A stretch of DNA of 64,000 nt from JBHELB01 sp041859045 (GTDB lineage: Bacteria; Hydrogenedentota; Hydrogenedentia; Hydrogenedentales; SLHB01): assembly GCA_041859045.1 (NCBI GenBank), contig JBHELB010000006.1, positions 1 to 64,000 of the forward strand. Direction: 5' to 3'. The notes beneath the pieces are model-generated. The model did not search any database and was not told the origin of the DNA. It saw only the letters and a program-made list of their open reading frames with translations. The stretch's first letter is position 1; each line of letters opens with the position of its first letter. Positions 19,701 through 27,869 of the stretch are shown here, piece after piece. Both the position numbers and the translations under genes were made by a program.

Positions 19701-20421
19701 GGCGGCCGCCGCTGAGGTTGATGTTCTGCTGCGACAACGCGGTGACCACGTTCGAAAGAGAAAGCCCCAAGCTCTTGAGACGATCGGCGTCGACCTGGAT
19801 CTCAATCTCTTCTTCCCGGCCGCCCTTGGCTTCGATCTGCGCGATGCCGCTCTGCGCCTCGAGATCGCTCTTAATATGCCGTTCCACCGCCTCGCGCACC
19901 GCGGTTAGGTCATTTAGTTCCAGACGCGCGCGTTCCGCGGGATCCACTACCCCCGAGCGGTCCGGCCCGGTGATCGCGACGCGCATCACGGGATCGAGCG
20001 TCGGGTCATACCGAAGAATTACCGGTTTCTGCGTGACTTCTCGCGGGGGTTGGAACAGGTCGAGCCGGTCGCGGACCTCCTGCTGCGCGGCGTTCATGTC
20101 CGTGCCCCAGTTAAACTCCATCACGATCTCGGAGAGGCCGGGCGATGACACACTGCTGATCTCGACCATGCCGCTGACGATGCTCAGCGTCTCTTCCAGC
20201 GGTCGTGTGAGCAGTTTTTCGACGTCTTCCGGCGCGGCGCCCTCGAACTCCGAACGCACGGTCAGCGTCGGGTACGAGATATCCGGCATCAGGTTGATGG
20301 GGAGTTCCTGATACGATTTCCAGCCGAACACCAGCAGCGTCATGAACAACATGACCGTGGTCACGGGACGCCGGATCGGCAGTAGATAGGCCTTATGCAA
20401 GGCAGACGTGGGCTCGGTCAT
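16753..20421 (-). CDS. RND-family efflux transporter, inner-membrane subunit (first; enlarged)
   Basis: An RND pump subunit of 1222 residues, against about 1040 in typical members. The core motifs are present: VTTVMLFMTLLVFGWKSY at TM1, GVGRMVDDSIVVLES in TM4 (near residue 487) and GIVVNNAIVLIDYVNRLR in the second half. The extra length lies between the two halves (about residues 570-730): a basic, hydrophilic stretch (AYREQRDKNGRSRGRALL) followed by two additional hydrophobic segments around residues 655-700. The gene lies 31 bp downstream of the adaptor and overlaps the second RND gene. The insertion makes this subunit unusual within the family. Confidence 0.93.
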   Translation of the reverse strand: MTEPTSALHKAYLLPIRRPVTTVMLFMTLLVFGWKSYQELPINLMPDISYPTLTVRSEFEGAAPEDVEKLLTRPLEETLSIVSGMVEISSVSSPGLSEIVMEFNWGTDMNAAQQEVRDRLDLFQPPREVTQKPVILRYDPTLDPVMRVAITGPDRSGVVDPAERARLELNDLTAVREAVERHIKSDLEAQSGIAQIEAKGGREEEIEIQVDADRLKSLGLSLSNVVTALSQQNINLSGGRLKEGKTEYLVRTLNEFDDLEEIKQTVVGVTGGRTLNGLGDLSAAAALSGQKDTSRPVRLSEVANVTRGQKDRDTVVRINGREAVEIDVYKEGDANIVAVCNLLKDAFNFPRERTFIEKVSRRVQTAMQTARNGGKPKEDSQALLTELAQTIRARLDKDAQVVMISDQSRFINASIKEVKDAAVDGGILALAILYFFLRDLRSTALIGVSIPISIVASFIPMFAMGISLNIMSLGGLALGVGRMVDDSIVVLESIFRCREEGDGAVDAADRGTREVAAAVISSTLTTVAVFFPIAFIEGVAGQLFRDQALTVTFSLLASLLAAMFLVPMVASRQVGEFTKTQHAVWMLRAYREQRDKNGRSRGRALLGVIPAAPRYFLNAVREAWTLNMRPVLRAVGRATTTEERAPGVWARVFAFIASPILLVLFAMHVGLLLGGGILGSLAFVAALVGVAAAVLSYKFLKIVFWIPLTLFEKSFNAFRDAYAVGLRRLMPYGPVILLLGVLLAAHSASRVPHLGQELIPPMKQGEFSIRLDAPPGTRLEETERRAQLIEKRIAELSDVVETCAVQVGLSGRKASGSRGENVAEFNIILRDPSKNVLRQDEIIETLRERISADTTDKITFSLPALFSFKTAVELQLRGDDGEVLAKVGQRALDVVKQVSGVKDAELNIRKGYPEIIIVLDRDKLASHGIQPEQVAQRLRTEVQGDVATRFSDSGNKIDMRVRSERKRMQSLLDLESLSVTDGHPPLPLSAVARIERKEGPSEVRRVDQRQVAVVTANVEGRDLGAVSRDIEARVASIEKPDDYFFVLGGQNRELQVSYQSLKFALLLAMFLVYVVMACQFESLIHPALIMFSIPLAFIGVVYSLEALHVRLSIMVFIGGIMLAGIVVNNAIVLIDYVNRLRHRGMSKVDALVLAGKVRLRPILMTTLTTVLGLIPMAMTKGEGAEVRSPLAITVIAGLTSSTLLTLVFIPIVYNLFGGRDKK

Positions 20422-20452
20422 GTTCGGTTCCGGTTTTCCATTGAGCTAAGGA

Positions 20453-21679
20453 TTACTGGCCAGAGTCCGCCGAGTTGGCGGCGGACTGCGCGGCGGCGGC
20501 CGCGCGCACGCTCAGTTCGTTCTCAAGATTTGTGATCTTCACTTCCGCCCCGGTCTTGAGTGTTTGCTGGCCGAGACTCACGACACGCGTGTCATCGGCA
20601 AGACCAGAAACGATCTCCACGTTGCTGGAATCCTCCAGACCAATTTGCACATCGACGCGGCGCGCGGTAAGACGCGGAGCAATCTCGCTCGGAGCGGGAG
20701 CCGTGCCTTCGGCGGCCTGAGGCTCCGAGGTCTCGACGACAAACACATACTTGCGCCCGCTCTCTTCGAGCAACACGTCCTTGGGCAACAGCATGGCGTT
20801 CGAGTGCATGTCGAGAACGAGCCGCACCCGCGCGAACGCCCCTTCCTTAATCTCGTCGAGATCGCTCCGGGCAAAGTCGAGGACCACTTTCACCGTGCCG
20901 CTGGCGGAATCGACGGTTGGGTTGATGCGCGCGACCTTGGCCACGAATTCCTTGCCTTCAGCCGCATCCACCGTCACTTTCGCCATCTGTCCCAGTTTCA
21001 GATTTGGCAACTCGCGTTCGGGAGGGTTAATCGTGAGGCGCAGCGACGCGGGATCTATGATGGTGAAGGCCGGAGTTCCCGAGGTCACCAAAGTGCCGAT
21101 CTGAATATTTCGCTTTGTCACCACTCCCGAAATGGGCGCGCGAATGGTCAGATTCTCGAGCTGGACTTCCTGCGAGCGCCGACTCGCCTGCGCCTGTTCA
21201 TAGGCGAACTGTGCATTCTCCCGGTCGACTTTTCGCCCGATGCCCGCCTTTTCCATCGCCATCGCCGTATCGTACTGGGCCTTGGTCTGGCGCACCTGAA
21301 CCTCGGTCTGGCCCATTGCGGCCTGCACCTCAGACTGATCGAGCTTGGCCAGCACCTGCCCGGCGCTTACCCGCTCGCCTTCTTCAACTTCAAGGCTTAC
21401 GCAACGCCCGATGCCCTTCGACACCACGTCAACGTGGTTTTCCGCCGAAACGCGGGCCGTCGTTTCATATGTCCCAGCGATTTCGCCTCGTTTCGGCCGG
21501 CACACCTCCACCGGCATCACGACGGCTTCATCTTGTTTTGCCACGCCGCTGGTTCCAGCACTGGCGGCGGAGGTTTCCGGAGCCCCCGATTTCGGTTGCG
21601 CGGCCTTTTCACCGCCGCACCCAAACAACCCCACACAGAAGAGCGCCGCGATTCCGAATCCTATCACCGACCTGCGCAT
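20453..21679 (-). CDS. RND efflux periplasmic adaptor (HlyD/MFP), lipoprotein
   Basis: This is the membrane-fusion protein that bridges the RND pumps to an outer-membrane channel. The lipoprotein signal ends in LFGC (lipobox, about residues 18-21), so the mature protein is lipid-anchored. The barrel-sandwich half-motif GRCVSLEVEEGERVSAGQVLAKLDQ, a helical hairpin (about 115-175), the second half-motif IRAPISGVVTKRNIQIGTLV, and beta-barrel and proximal domains follow. The C-terminus is rich in Ala and Ser. It is the first gene of a three-gene minus-strand unit with both RND pumps. Confidence 0.94.
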   Translation of the reverse strand: MRRSVIGFGIAALFCVGLFGCGGEKAAQPKSGAPETSAASAGTSGVAKQDEAVVMPVEVCRPKRGEIAGTYETTARVSAENHVDVVSKGIGRCVSLEVEEGERVSAGQVLAKLDQSEVQAAMGQTEVQVRQTKAQYDTAMAMEKAGIGRKVDRENAQFAYEQAQASRRSQEVQLENLTIRAPISGVVTKRNIQIGTLVTSGTPAFTIIDPASLRLTINPPERELPNLKLGQMAKVTVDAAEGKEFVAKVARINPTVDSASGTVKVVLDFARSDLDEIKEGAFARVRLVLDMHSNAMLLPKDVLLEESGRKYVFVVETSEPQAAEGTAPAPSEIAPRLTARRVDVQIGLEDSSNVEIVSGLADDTRVVSLGQQTLKTGAEVKITNLENELSVRAAAAAQSAANSADSGQ

Positions 21680-21889
21680 GTATCCTCCGTCTCTGTTTCC
21701 CCAAGACCCGTAAGAATCCGGAACATCCTATGGACCGAAGCCCGTAACATCAATCTTTTTCTTTCCCGACGGCAAAAAGGCACAACCCTTCCAACCTGGC
21801 GAGTTAGACCCGCCGCGCGCGCAAAAGGTTTCCAGGCCGTTCTGCCCCAGGGAGTTGTAACGCGAACGGCTTCGCGGTAGCATAGATAC

Positions 21890-23353
21890 ATGGTGGGCAA
21901 CATTCATCGATCATTGGATGCTCTTCGGCGTGGCCATCGCTTTGTCACCCATGACGTATGGCGCTTGGGCCGTCCCGGCGAAAAAGTTCCAAACGGCTTT
22001 ATTATCAAGAACATACGGGTTGCGGTCCTGGTCCTGACCGGTCTGGTCAAGGACGACCTCTTGCTCCGCGCCTCGGCGTTGACCTTTACGACGATGCTTT
22101 CCGTTGTGCCGTTCCTGGCGGTGATGTTCTGGTTCGTCAACACGTTCAACCTCCAGGAAGAGGTCTATCAATACCTCTACGACACCATCAGCCGCGTCGC
22201 GTTGCACGAGACTGCGGCTCCGCCGCCCACGCCCGAGGCAGTTCCAGGCGCACAGCCCCCGAAGCAGCTTCAGGAGGATATGGTCCGCCTGTTCTTTGGG
22301 AGAGACTCCACATCGCCCCCCAACACTTCGGATTCTTTCGACCCACTGCGGTACGTTGTCGAGCACGCCGAGCGCAGCATTCACTCGAAAACTCTGGGGT
22401 TTTCTGGATTTCTTCTGATGTTGGTCACGGTTTTCGGCCTAATGAGCAACATCGAATATGCCTTTAACCGTATCTGGGGGCTGAACCGCAGCCGTTCCTG
22501 GCACCGGATGTTCAGCGACTACACCTTGATCACCATCCTGCTTCCTGTGCTTGCCGCAGGTGGCTTGGCGATCACGGCCGTCCTGTCCAGTCCCGCGCTG
22601 ACGGAACAACTCGGCGCGATGTCGTTGCTGCTGCGCGGCGGGCAGTTGGCCCTGCTCGCGATCGCGTTCACCGGCCTCTACAAGTTCATCCCCAATACCC
22701 TCGTCAAGCTGCGCTATGCATTGCTGGGCGGGGTGGTCGCAGCATTGCTCTGGCACCTGCCCACCCAAGCCTACGTAAAGTCCCAGGTGGGATTGGCCAA
22801 CTACAGCCTGTTTTACTCCGGTTTTGCCCAGGTCCCTCTGCTACTCCTTTATATCTACGCCTGCTGGATTGTCATCCTGTTTGGCGCGGAACTCGCGTTT
22901 GCCTGTCAGAATGAACAAACCTACGCCATGGAGCGTCACGCCGCAGACGCGAGCCATGCCTACCGCGAAGCGTTGGCCGTGAAAGCCGCTGTGGAAACCG
23001 CCCGCCGCTTCAACGCCGGTGATGTCGGTCTCTCCGCACGCGAGGCCGCCCGTGCCTGGAATGTCCCCCTGCGCCTAGTCAACGACACGTTGTTTCACCT
23101 CGAAACGGCCGGACTACTCCGGCGCGTGGCCACCGAACCCGTCACCTATCAACCCGCGCGCCCGCTGGAACAGATTCGCGTTTTCGACGTCAAGCGCGCC
23201 ATCCGCGAACTTGGCGAGGACCCTTCCGAATTGCGCGAGGACCCCGTTATGGGAGCATGGTTTGCTTCTCAGCCCGCTTCGGAGGAAGCCATGACGCTCG
23301 CCGCCGTCGTGAAGAGTCTGGAAGAAGCCTTTTCACCTGAGTCCTCGGTTTGA
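21890..23353 (+). CDS. YihY/BrkB-family membrane protein with C-terminal winged-helix domain
   Basis: A 487-residue integral membrane protein of the YihY/BrkB (formerly 'RNase BN') family. The family start (LLRASALTFTTMLSVVPFLAVM) is near residue 62. A long hydrophilic loop (about residues 105-155, with a Pro-rich stretch) follows, then four or five further membrane segments, including FGLMSNIEYAFNRIWG and YKFIPNTLVKLRYALLGG. The last ~130 residues form a predicted winged-helix region (GLSAREAARAWNVPLRLVND). Longer members with such a tail are known. The family's function is unresolved; the old RNase name is not supported. It lies 31 bp upstream of coaE. Confidence 0.9.
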   Translation: MVGNIHRSLDALRRGHRFVTHDVWRLGRPGEKVPNGFIIKNIRVAVLVLTGLVKDDLLLRASALTFTTMLSVVPFLAVMFWFVNTFNLQEEVYQYLYDTISRVALHETAAPPPTPEAVPGAQPPKQLQEDMVRLFFGRDSTSPPNTSDSFDPLRYVVEHAERSIHSKTLGFSGFLLMLVTVFGLMSNIEYAFNRIWGLNRSRSWHRMFSDYTLITILLPVLAAGGLAITAVLSSPALTEQLGAMSLLLRGGQLALLAIAFTGLYKFIPNTLVKLRYALLGGVVAALLWHLPTQAYVKSQVGLANYSLFYSGFAQVPLLLLYIYACWIVILFGAELAFACQNEQTYAMERHAADASHAYREALAVKAAVETARRFNAGDVGLSAREAARAWNVPLRLVNDTLFHLETAGLLRRVATEPVTYQPARPLEQIRVFDVKRAIRELGEDPSELREDPVMGAWFASQPASEEAMTLAAVVKSLEEAFSPESSV

Positions 23354-23384
23354 GATACCCCCCACCCGGGGCTAACATGCCCGC

Positions 23385-23990
23385 ATGAAACTCTGTGGAA
23401 TTACAGGCGGAATCGCCAGCGGAAAATCCGAGATTACCCAACGTCTTGCGGCGTTGGGGATTCCTGTACTCGACGCCGATCGCATGGGGCATGCGTGTAT
23501 CGCGCCCGGGGGCGCGGCGGAGACAGCCGTGGTTGAGGCTTTTGGCGCGGCCATTCTCACCGATGGCGCGATTGACCGCGCGAAACTTGGGGCGCTTGTT
23601 TTTGGGGATGCCGCCAAGCGCGAACGCCTCAACGCGCTGGTGCATCCCTGCATTCATGCCGAAATTCACCGCCAGGTGCGCGCGCTTGCTCGACAAGGTC
23701 ACGCGGTTGCCGTACTTGATGCCGCCCTGATCGCCGAAGATGGGCAACGGCCGGAGTGTCTAGATTTCTTGGTGGTGGTGAACAGCGCACGGGAAACGCG
23801 TATTCGGCGGCTTATGGAGACGCGCGGTCTGACGGAGACCGAGGCGATCGTGCGCGTGGATGCGCAGACTCCGCCCGAGCGCAAGATTCCCTTGGCAGAC
23901 CTTGTTATCGACAACGAGGGCGATTTGGCGTCGCTTCATACCCAGGCGGATGCCTTGGCAACGCGGCTTATGGGCGATCTAGACGATTGA
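23385..23990 (+). CDS. coaE: Dephospho-CoA kinase
   Basis: CoaE phosphorylates dephospho-CoA, the last step of coenzyme A synthesis, in the cytoplasm. The P-loop GGIASGKS is at residues 8-15 (start CGITGGIASGKSEITQRL). LDADRMGHACIAPGG follows, matching the D-x-I/R region of the CoA-binding site, and LIDNEGDL-type sequence (LVIDNEGDLASL) stands near the C-terminus. The length of 201 residues is normal. The GTG/ATG region is clear, with ATG at 23385. Confidence 0.95.
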   Translation: MKLCGITGGIASGKSEITQRLAALGIPVLDADRMGHACIAPGGAAETAVVEAFGAAILTDGAIDRAKLGALVFGDAAKRERLNALVHPCIHAEIHRQVRALARQGHAVAVLDAALIAEDGQRPECLDFLVVVNSARETRIRRLMETRGLTETEAIVRVDAQTPPERKIPLADLVIDNEGDLASLHTQADALATRLMGDLDD

Positions 23991-24042
23991 CCTTCTCGAC
24001 GGACTAAGGCATGCTTTATGGCAAATCAGGAAAGGGCATACC

Positions 24043-24144
24043 ATGTTCCAGCAACTACTCTCCGGCGGTCTGGTGTCGTTCTTACAGAGCGTGCTGCAAT
24101 TCCTCTTTAGACTGCTCACGACATTCCGCGGACTGCCGGGATAA
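24043..24144 (+). CDS. Small hydrophobic peptide, 33 residues
   Basis: The ATG at 24043 follows AGGAAAGGGCATACC, a reasonable ribosome-binding site. The product is almost entirely hydrophobic (MFQQLLSGGLVSFLQSVLQF, then LFRLLTTFRGLPG), with two arginines in the C-terminal third, suiting one membrane helix. It occupies the 164-bp gap between coaE and the convergent gene at 24155. Its pattern is like that of the 6819 ORF. Unrecognised. Confidence 0.4.
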   Translation: MFQQLLSGGLVSFLQSVLQFLFRLLTTFRGLPG

Positions 24145-24154
24145 CTAGACACGT

Positions 24155-25123
24155 CTACCGCGCGATCGCGCCCGCCAACCCCTCAATAAGGCGGTGGGCG
24201 TTCTTGATTGTGTAATCGCCGGAGATGTTCGTGCCGTCCACTTTAGCGGCGCCTTCCAACTGCGCCCCGTAGCGTCCCGAGAGCCCCATACTTACCCCGA
24301 ACTTGCCAAGATTAAGCATTGATTCGAGTTCACTGAGCGCCTCCGGGGGAGTGTTCGGCCCACACTTCAGCACAAGCCGCACGGCGAGCGTGTCAGGCGC
24401 CTGGAGGTCCGCGGTCAGCGATGCCGCCGCGACAGGCGCGAGGGTCTCAAGCGCGGTTTCCTGAAGGGCCTGCGCGTCCGTCGACGTGCTGGAGCCCGCC
24501 GCGCGCGCCATCGCGATCGACAACGCCAATGCCGCGCCGCCGCCGCCGGTATTGTCGACCTGAGCTTCCAGCAGATGCCCGCCCTGCAACGTGACGGGAG
24601 CGTCCGCTGCGCCAGTCCAACGTCCACGGACGGCCTGGACGACGTTTGCGTCAAACATGAGCTTGCCCGAGAGCCACAGTACGCCATGTTGCGGGCGCAG
24701 CACGCCATCGGCGGCCCAACGAACCGACGGGAAACTCGTGCGTAACGCAGTCAAGTCGGCGCGTTGTTGGACCAGCGGGCCAAAGCGCTGGTCGTTCACC
24801 GCCAAGGTTACCGAAAGCTGCTCGCTGGCGAGATCCGGCGTGAGGAAAAGATACGCCGAATAGGGCGCGGCCTTCTTCAGCCATTTCGGGGCGAGGCCGG
24901 TTTGTTTCGAGACCGCGTCCTGCACGGCGGGGGTGTCTAGAAGCCCCTGAATATCCAGCGCCACGGCGGCGGTTGCGTCGGCGGGCTTGAGGGCGGCGGC
25001 CTCCACACGCGGGGCCGACCGGAGAAACTCGTATCGCGCGTCGAGCATGAGCAATGCGCCCGCCGCCAACAACACGACGCCGCCCAGGCCTGCGCCAACG
25101 ATCAGCAATACCTTTTTCAACAC
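24155..25123 (-). CDS. Membrane-anchored exported protein of unknown function
   Basis: A 322-residue protein beginning VLKKVLLIVGAGLGGVVLLA: one N-terminal membrane segment (about residues 4-25) with the rest outside the cytoplasm. The frame extends to 25144, but GTG 25123 is preceded by GGGAGGT, an excellent ribosome-binding site, so I place the start there. The exported part is rich in Ala and Leu and has no cysteine motif or catalytic signature I recognise; the overall pattern is that of a periplasmic beta-sheet protein. It is convergent with coaE and divergent from the MoxR operon. Confidence 0.75.
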   Translation of the reverse strand: MLKKVLLIVGAGLGGVVLLAAGALLMLDARYEFLRSAPRVEAAALKPADATAAVALDIQGLLDTPAVQDAVSKQTGLAPKWLKKAAPYSAYLFLTPDLASEQLSVTLAVNDQRFGPLVQQRADLTALRTSFPSVRWAADGVLRPQHGVLWLSGKLMFDANVVQAVRGRWTGAADAPVTLQGGHLLEAQVDNTGGGGAALALSIAMARAAGSSTSTDAQALQETALETLAPVAAASLTADLQAPDTLAVRLVLKCGPNTPPEALSELESMLNLGKFGVSMGLSGRYGAQLEGAAKVDGTNISGDYTIKNAHRLIEGLAGAIAR

Positions 25124-25502
25124 GAAATACCTCCCGTCACTCAAGACCGCGATATCCTACGGCGGGATAGGCGCTAATTCAATCCGAACCGGAATACGGG
25201 CAAGTGTCACCTAATTACCGCCAGGAACGTCTATGCTTTGGGACATGAGCCTGTCAACGAATTGTTGCCCGAATCGTTTGATCGAAAGGGAGTTAAACCG
25301 CCATAGTATACGTATTGAATGGCGAGTCCAACGCAATACTGTCAGGGGAATTTGTCATCGCAACACCAGTATTGTCAACTAGTTCCGACCTTTTTGGGTC
25401 TGCCCCCGGGAACGTCTGCGGCAAAGTGCGCGGGCTTTTTCAGCGCGCACGCCTTATTTGCATCGCCTCTAGCCCCACCAAACTTAACTGTTAGCGAGGT
25501 AC
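25124..25502. other. Intergenic region upstream of the MoxR operon
   Basis: This 379-bp gap must hold the promoters of the divergent anchored protein and the ten-gene operon. It is less GC-rich than its surroundings around 25245-25380. A GTGCGCG/CGCGCAC stem (25426-25450) with a T-rich loop lies 53 bp before the operon's first start, and a CCCCCGGG run lies at about 25395. I see no tRNA or ORF with a convincing ribosome-binding site. Confidence 0.45.
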
Positions 25503-26534
25503 GTGATGACGGAACTTAGCGATTCTCAATCCAGCGGTGCTTCAACCACCAGCGGCGATCCCTTGGCGCTGCTCCACGGTCGCTACCAAGACCTGAAGGC
25601 GCAGATCCATCAAGTTGTCGTGGGCCAGGAGCAGGTGATTGACGCCGTGCTGTCCTGCATTCTCGCGGGGGGACACTGCCTCGTCCAGGGCGTGCCGGGA
25701 TTGGCCAAAACGCTGCTAGTCCACACGATTTCCGAGGCACTCGACCTCAATTTCAAGCGCATTCAGTTCACCCCGGACCTGATGCCGTCGGACATCACGG
25801 GAACCGACATTATCCAGGAAGACCCGGAAACCCACCAGCGCCGGTACCAGTTCATCCCTGGGCCGATCTTCGCCAACGTCCTCCTGGCCGACGAGGTCAA
25901 CCGCACCCCACCCAAGACGCAGTCGGCCCTGTTGCAGGCCATGCAGGAACACGAGGTGACCGTCTCCGGGCGCACGTATCCCATTGAAGGGCCGTTCTTC
26001 ATCATGGCCACGCAGAATCCCATCGAGCAGGAAGGCACCTACCCCCTGCCCGAGGCGGCCCTGGACCGGTTCATGTTCATGGCCTATATCGACTATCCCC
26101 AGGCCGACGAGGAACACCAGATCGTCAAACAGACCACGACGGACCGTGTGCGAAAAGTCAGCCAGGTGTTGTCGCGCGAAGACATCCTGCAATTCCAAAA
26201 ACTTGTGCGCCAAGCCCCGGTGAGCGACACCGTCATTGAATACTGCGTGCGCCTGGCGCGCAGCAGCCGTCCGGGCGACGCGCAGGCGACGGAGATGGTC
26301 AAGAAGTACCTGAAGTGGGGCGCTGGTCCGCGCGCGGGGCAGTTCATGACCCTGGGGGCCAAGGCGCGCGCGCTGATCATGGGCCGCGTCACGCCCAGCT
26401 ACGACGACGTGAAGGCGGTCTGTCCGTTGGTTCTGCGCCATCGGTTGATCCCGAACTTCAACGCCGAGGCCGACGGCATCGATGTCGAAATGGTGATCCA
26501 GGATCTGCTTAAGCACGTCCATCCGCCCCGGTAG
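25503..26534 (+). CDS. MoxR-family AAA+ ATPase
   Basis: A MoxR/RavA-like AAA+ ATPase of 343 residues, thought to act as a chaperone that remodels or activates vWA-domain partners. Walker A is GVPGLAKT (residues 63-70) and Walker B is VLLADE (125-130). The MoxR signatures PDLMPSDITGTDI and ATQNPIEQEGTYPLPEAALD, and an arginine-finger region, are present. It is the first gene of a run of ten same-strand genes that includes DUF58 and two vWA-type membrane proteins, its expected partners. Start ATG 25503 (or 25506) follows AGCGAGGTACGTG. Confidence 0.96.
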   Translation: MMTELSDSQSSGASTTSGDPLALLHGRYQDLKAQIHQVVVGQEQVIDAVLSCILAGGHCLVQGVPGLAKTLLVHTISEALDLNFKRIQFTPDLMPSDITGTDIIQEDPETHQRRYQFIPGPIFANVLLADEVNRTPPKTQSALLQAMQEHEVTVSGRTYPIEGPFFIMATQNPIEQEGTYPLPEAALDRFMFMAYIDYPQADEEHQIVKQTTTDRVRKVSQVLSREDILQFQKLVRQAPVSDTVIEYCVRLARSSRPGDAQATEMVKKYLKWGAGPRAGQFMTLGAKARALIMGRVTPSYDDVKAVCPLVLRHRLIPNFNAEADGIDVEMVIQDLLKHVHPPR

Positions 26535-26561
26535 GCCGGACAATAGAGAGCCCATCGCCAC

Positions 26562-27869
26562 ATGCGTATTGTTCGTGACATCGTCCTGGCTCTGTTTGCG
26601 CTGACCATTGCGCTTGCGCTGGTCGTGGGCGGAGTGCTGTTTGGTGCTAAACGCGAAGCCGCCACCCAAATGACCGCGCTGCAACAGGCAGGAAAACCAA
26701 CAAGCCTAAAGGAAACCGTGAACCGGAAACCTGCACCAGAGGTTTCTTCGCAAGGCGCGCCAAAGCATCATGATCCGGCAGCATTGCTCGCCGCCACACT
26801 GGAAATTCCCGAGGAACTCCTTAAGGATGAGCCGTGGGACGCCCAGCAATGTGAACGTGCGAGAGAATTTCTGGCGCGCTATAGGGCGTTACTCGATGCG
26901 TTGCACTCCGGGGCTTACGATCTCGTCACGAATCTGTTGGCAGAAATCGAAGGTGGCACGCTTACGACTCAAGAACTTGCGAAAAGGCTCTTGGAGTTAT
27001 CCGCAGACTCTTGGCGAATAGATCGCCTACTGAAATTCGAAACGCGGCTGGCCCTACTCGACGGCCGCACAGTCGACGCGCTCTCGTCACTGCAAACGCG
27101 CTTAGGGTTCGTCCAGCACCACGCCTCCGTCCCGTTTGCGAAAGGAATCCTCACTCAGAGCGCTGTGAGTTCGGCCATCTTTTCCGATCTCGCGGCATTG
27201 ATGTCGGAGCATGCGCTTACCGAAGAACAACTCTTGCAGATGCAGCGCCAAACCGCGCAGCTCGACGTCGCGGATCGTGCCGTCCGCTTCATTAACGAGG
27301 AACGCGCGTTCTTCCTTCAGGGGGTTGAGGAAGGACGCGAAGGGAATTTCTCCTATTTTCTAGCAGAAGGCATCGTTGTTCGCGGTGCAGCAAACGATTT
27401 CACCGAAGCCGAGGCCGTCCTCCAACAAGCCCCTTCGGTTCAGCGCGCCTACGCGACAGTCGCCGGGACGCAACATCCGTTGCTGGATATTGGAACCCTG
27501 CTCCGACCGCACGTCTTTCAGCACTCTCTCCGCAGCCTCGTGGGTATATCCTTGCGCAACCAAGCGGATATTCGCGCGACCACCGCTGGACTCGCCGTCG
27601 AGCGCTACCGCCTTGCCGAGGGCCGTCTGCCCGATAACCTTGAGCAAACCGTACCGCGCTTTCTCGACGCCGTCCCGACGGACCCCTGCGACGGCGCGCC
27701 GCTGCGCTATCGACAGCAAGACGGCGGATTCGTGGTGTATTCCGTTGGGCTCGATGGAGTCGATGATAGCGCTTCCGCCGAGCAAGGCAACGGAACCGCC
27801 CGTACCGGCGATATCGCCTTCCGCGTGACGCAGCAAGAGAAAACTTTGGATTCTGGGGAGAACGCATAG
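26562..27869 (+). CDS. Anchored exported protein of unknown function inside the MoxR operon
   Basis: A 435-residue protein with an N-terminal membrane anchor (about residues 5-28, VLALFALTIALALVVGGVLF) and a mostly helical exported part. The last ~90 residues (YRLAEGRLPDNLEQTVPRFL, then VPTDPCDGAPLRYRQQDGGF and VVYSVGLDGVDD) match a module common at the end of secreted planctomycete and PVC proteins. It lies 27 bp after moxR, and its stop is directly followed by the DUF58 ATG. The placement between MoxR and DUF58, normally adjacent, suggests a lineage-specific component of the machine. Confidence 0.8.
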   Translation: MRIVRDIVLALFALTIALALVVGGVLFGAKREAATQMTALQQAGKPTSLKETVNRKPAPEVSSQGAPKHHDPAALLAATLEIPEELLKDEPWDAQQCERAREFLARYRALLDALHSGAYDLVTNLLAEIEGGTLTTQELAKRLLELSADSWRIDRLLKFETRLALLDGRTVDALSSLQTRLGFVQHHASVPFAKGILTQSAVSSAIFSDLAALMSEHALTEEQLLQMQRQTAQLDVADRAVRFINEERAFFLQGVEEGREGNFSYFLAEGIVVRGAANDFTEAEAVLQQAPSVQRAYATVAGTQHPLLDIGTLLRPHVFQHSLRSLVGISLRNQADIRATTAGLAVERYRLAEGRLPDNLEQTVPRFLDAVPTDPCDGAPLRYRQQDGGFVVYSVGLDGVDDSASAEQGNGTARTGDIAFRVTQQEKTLDSGENA

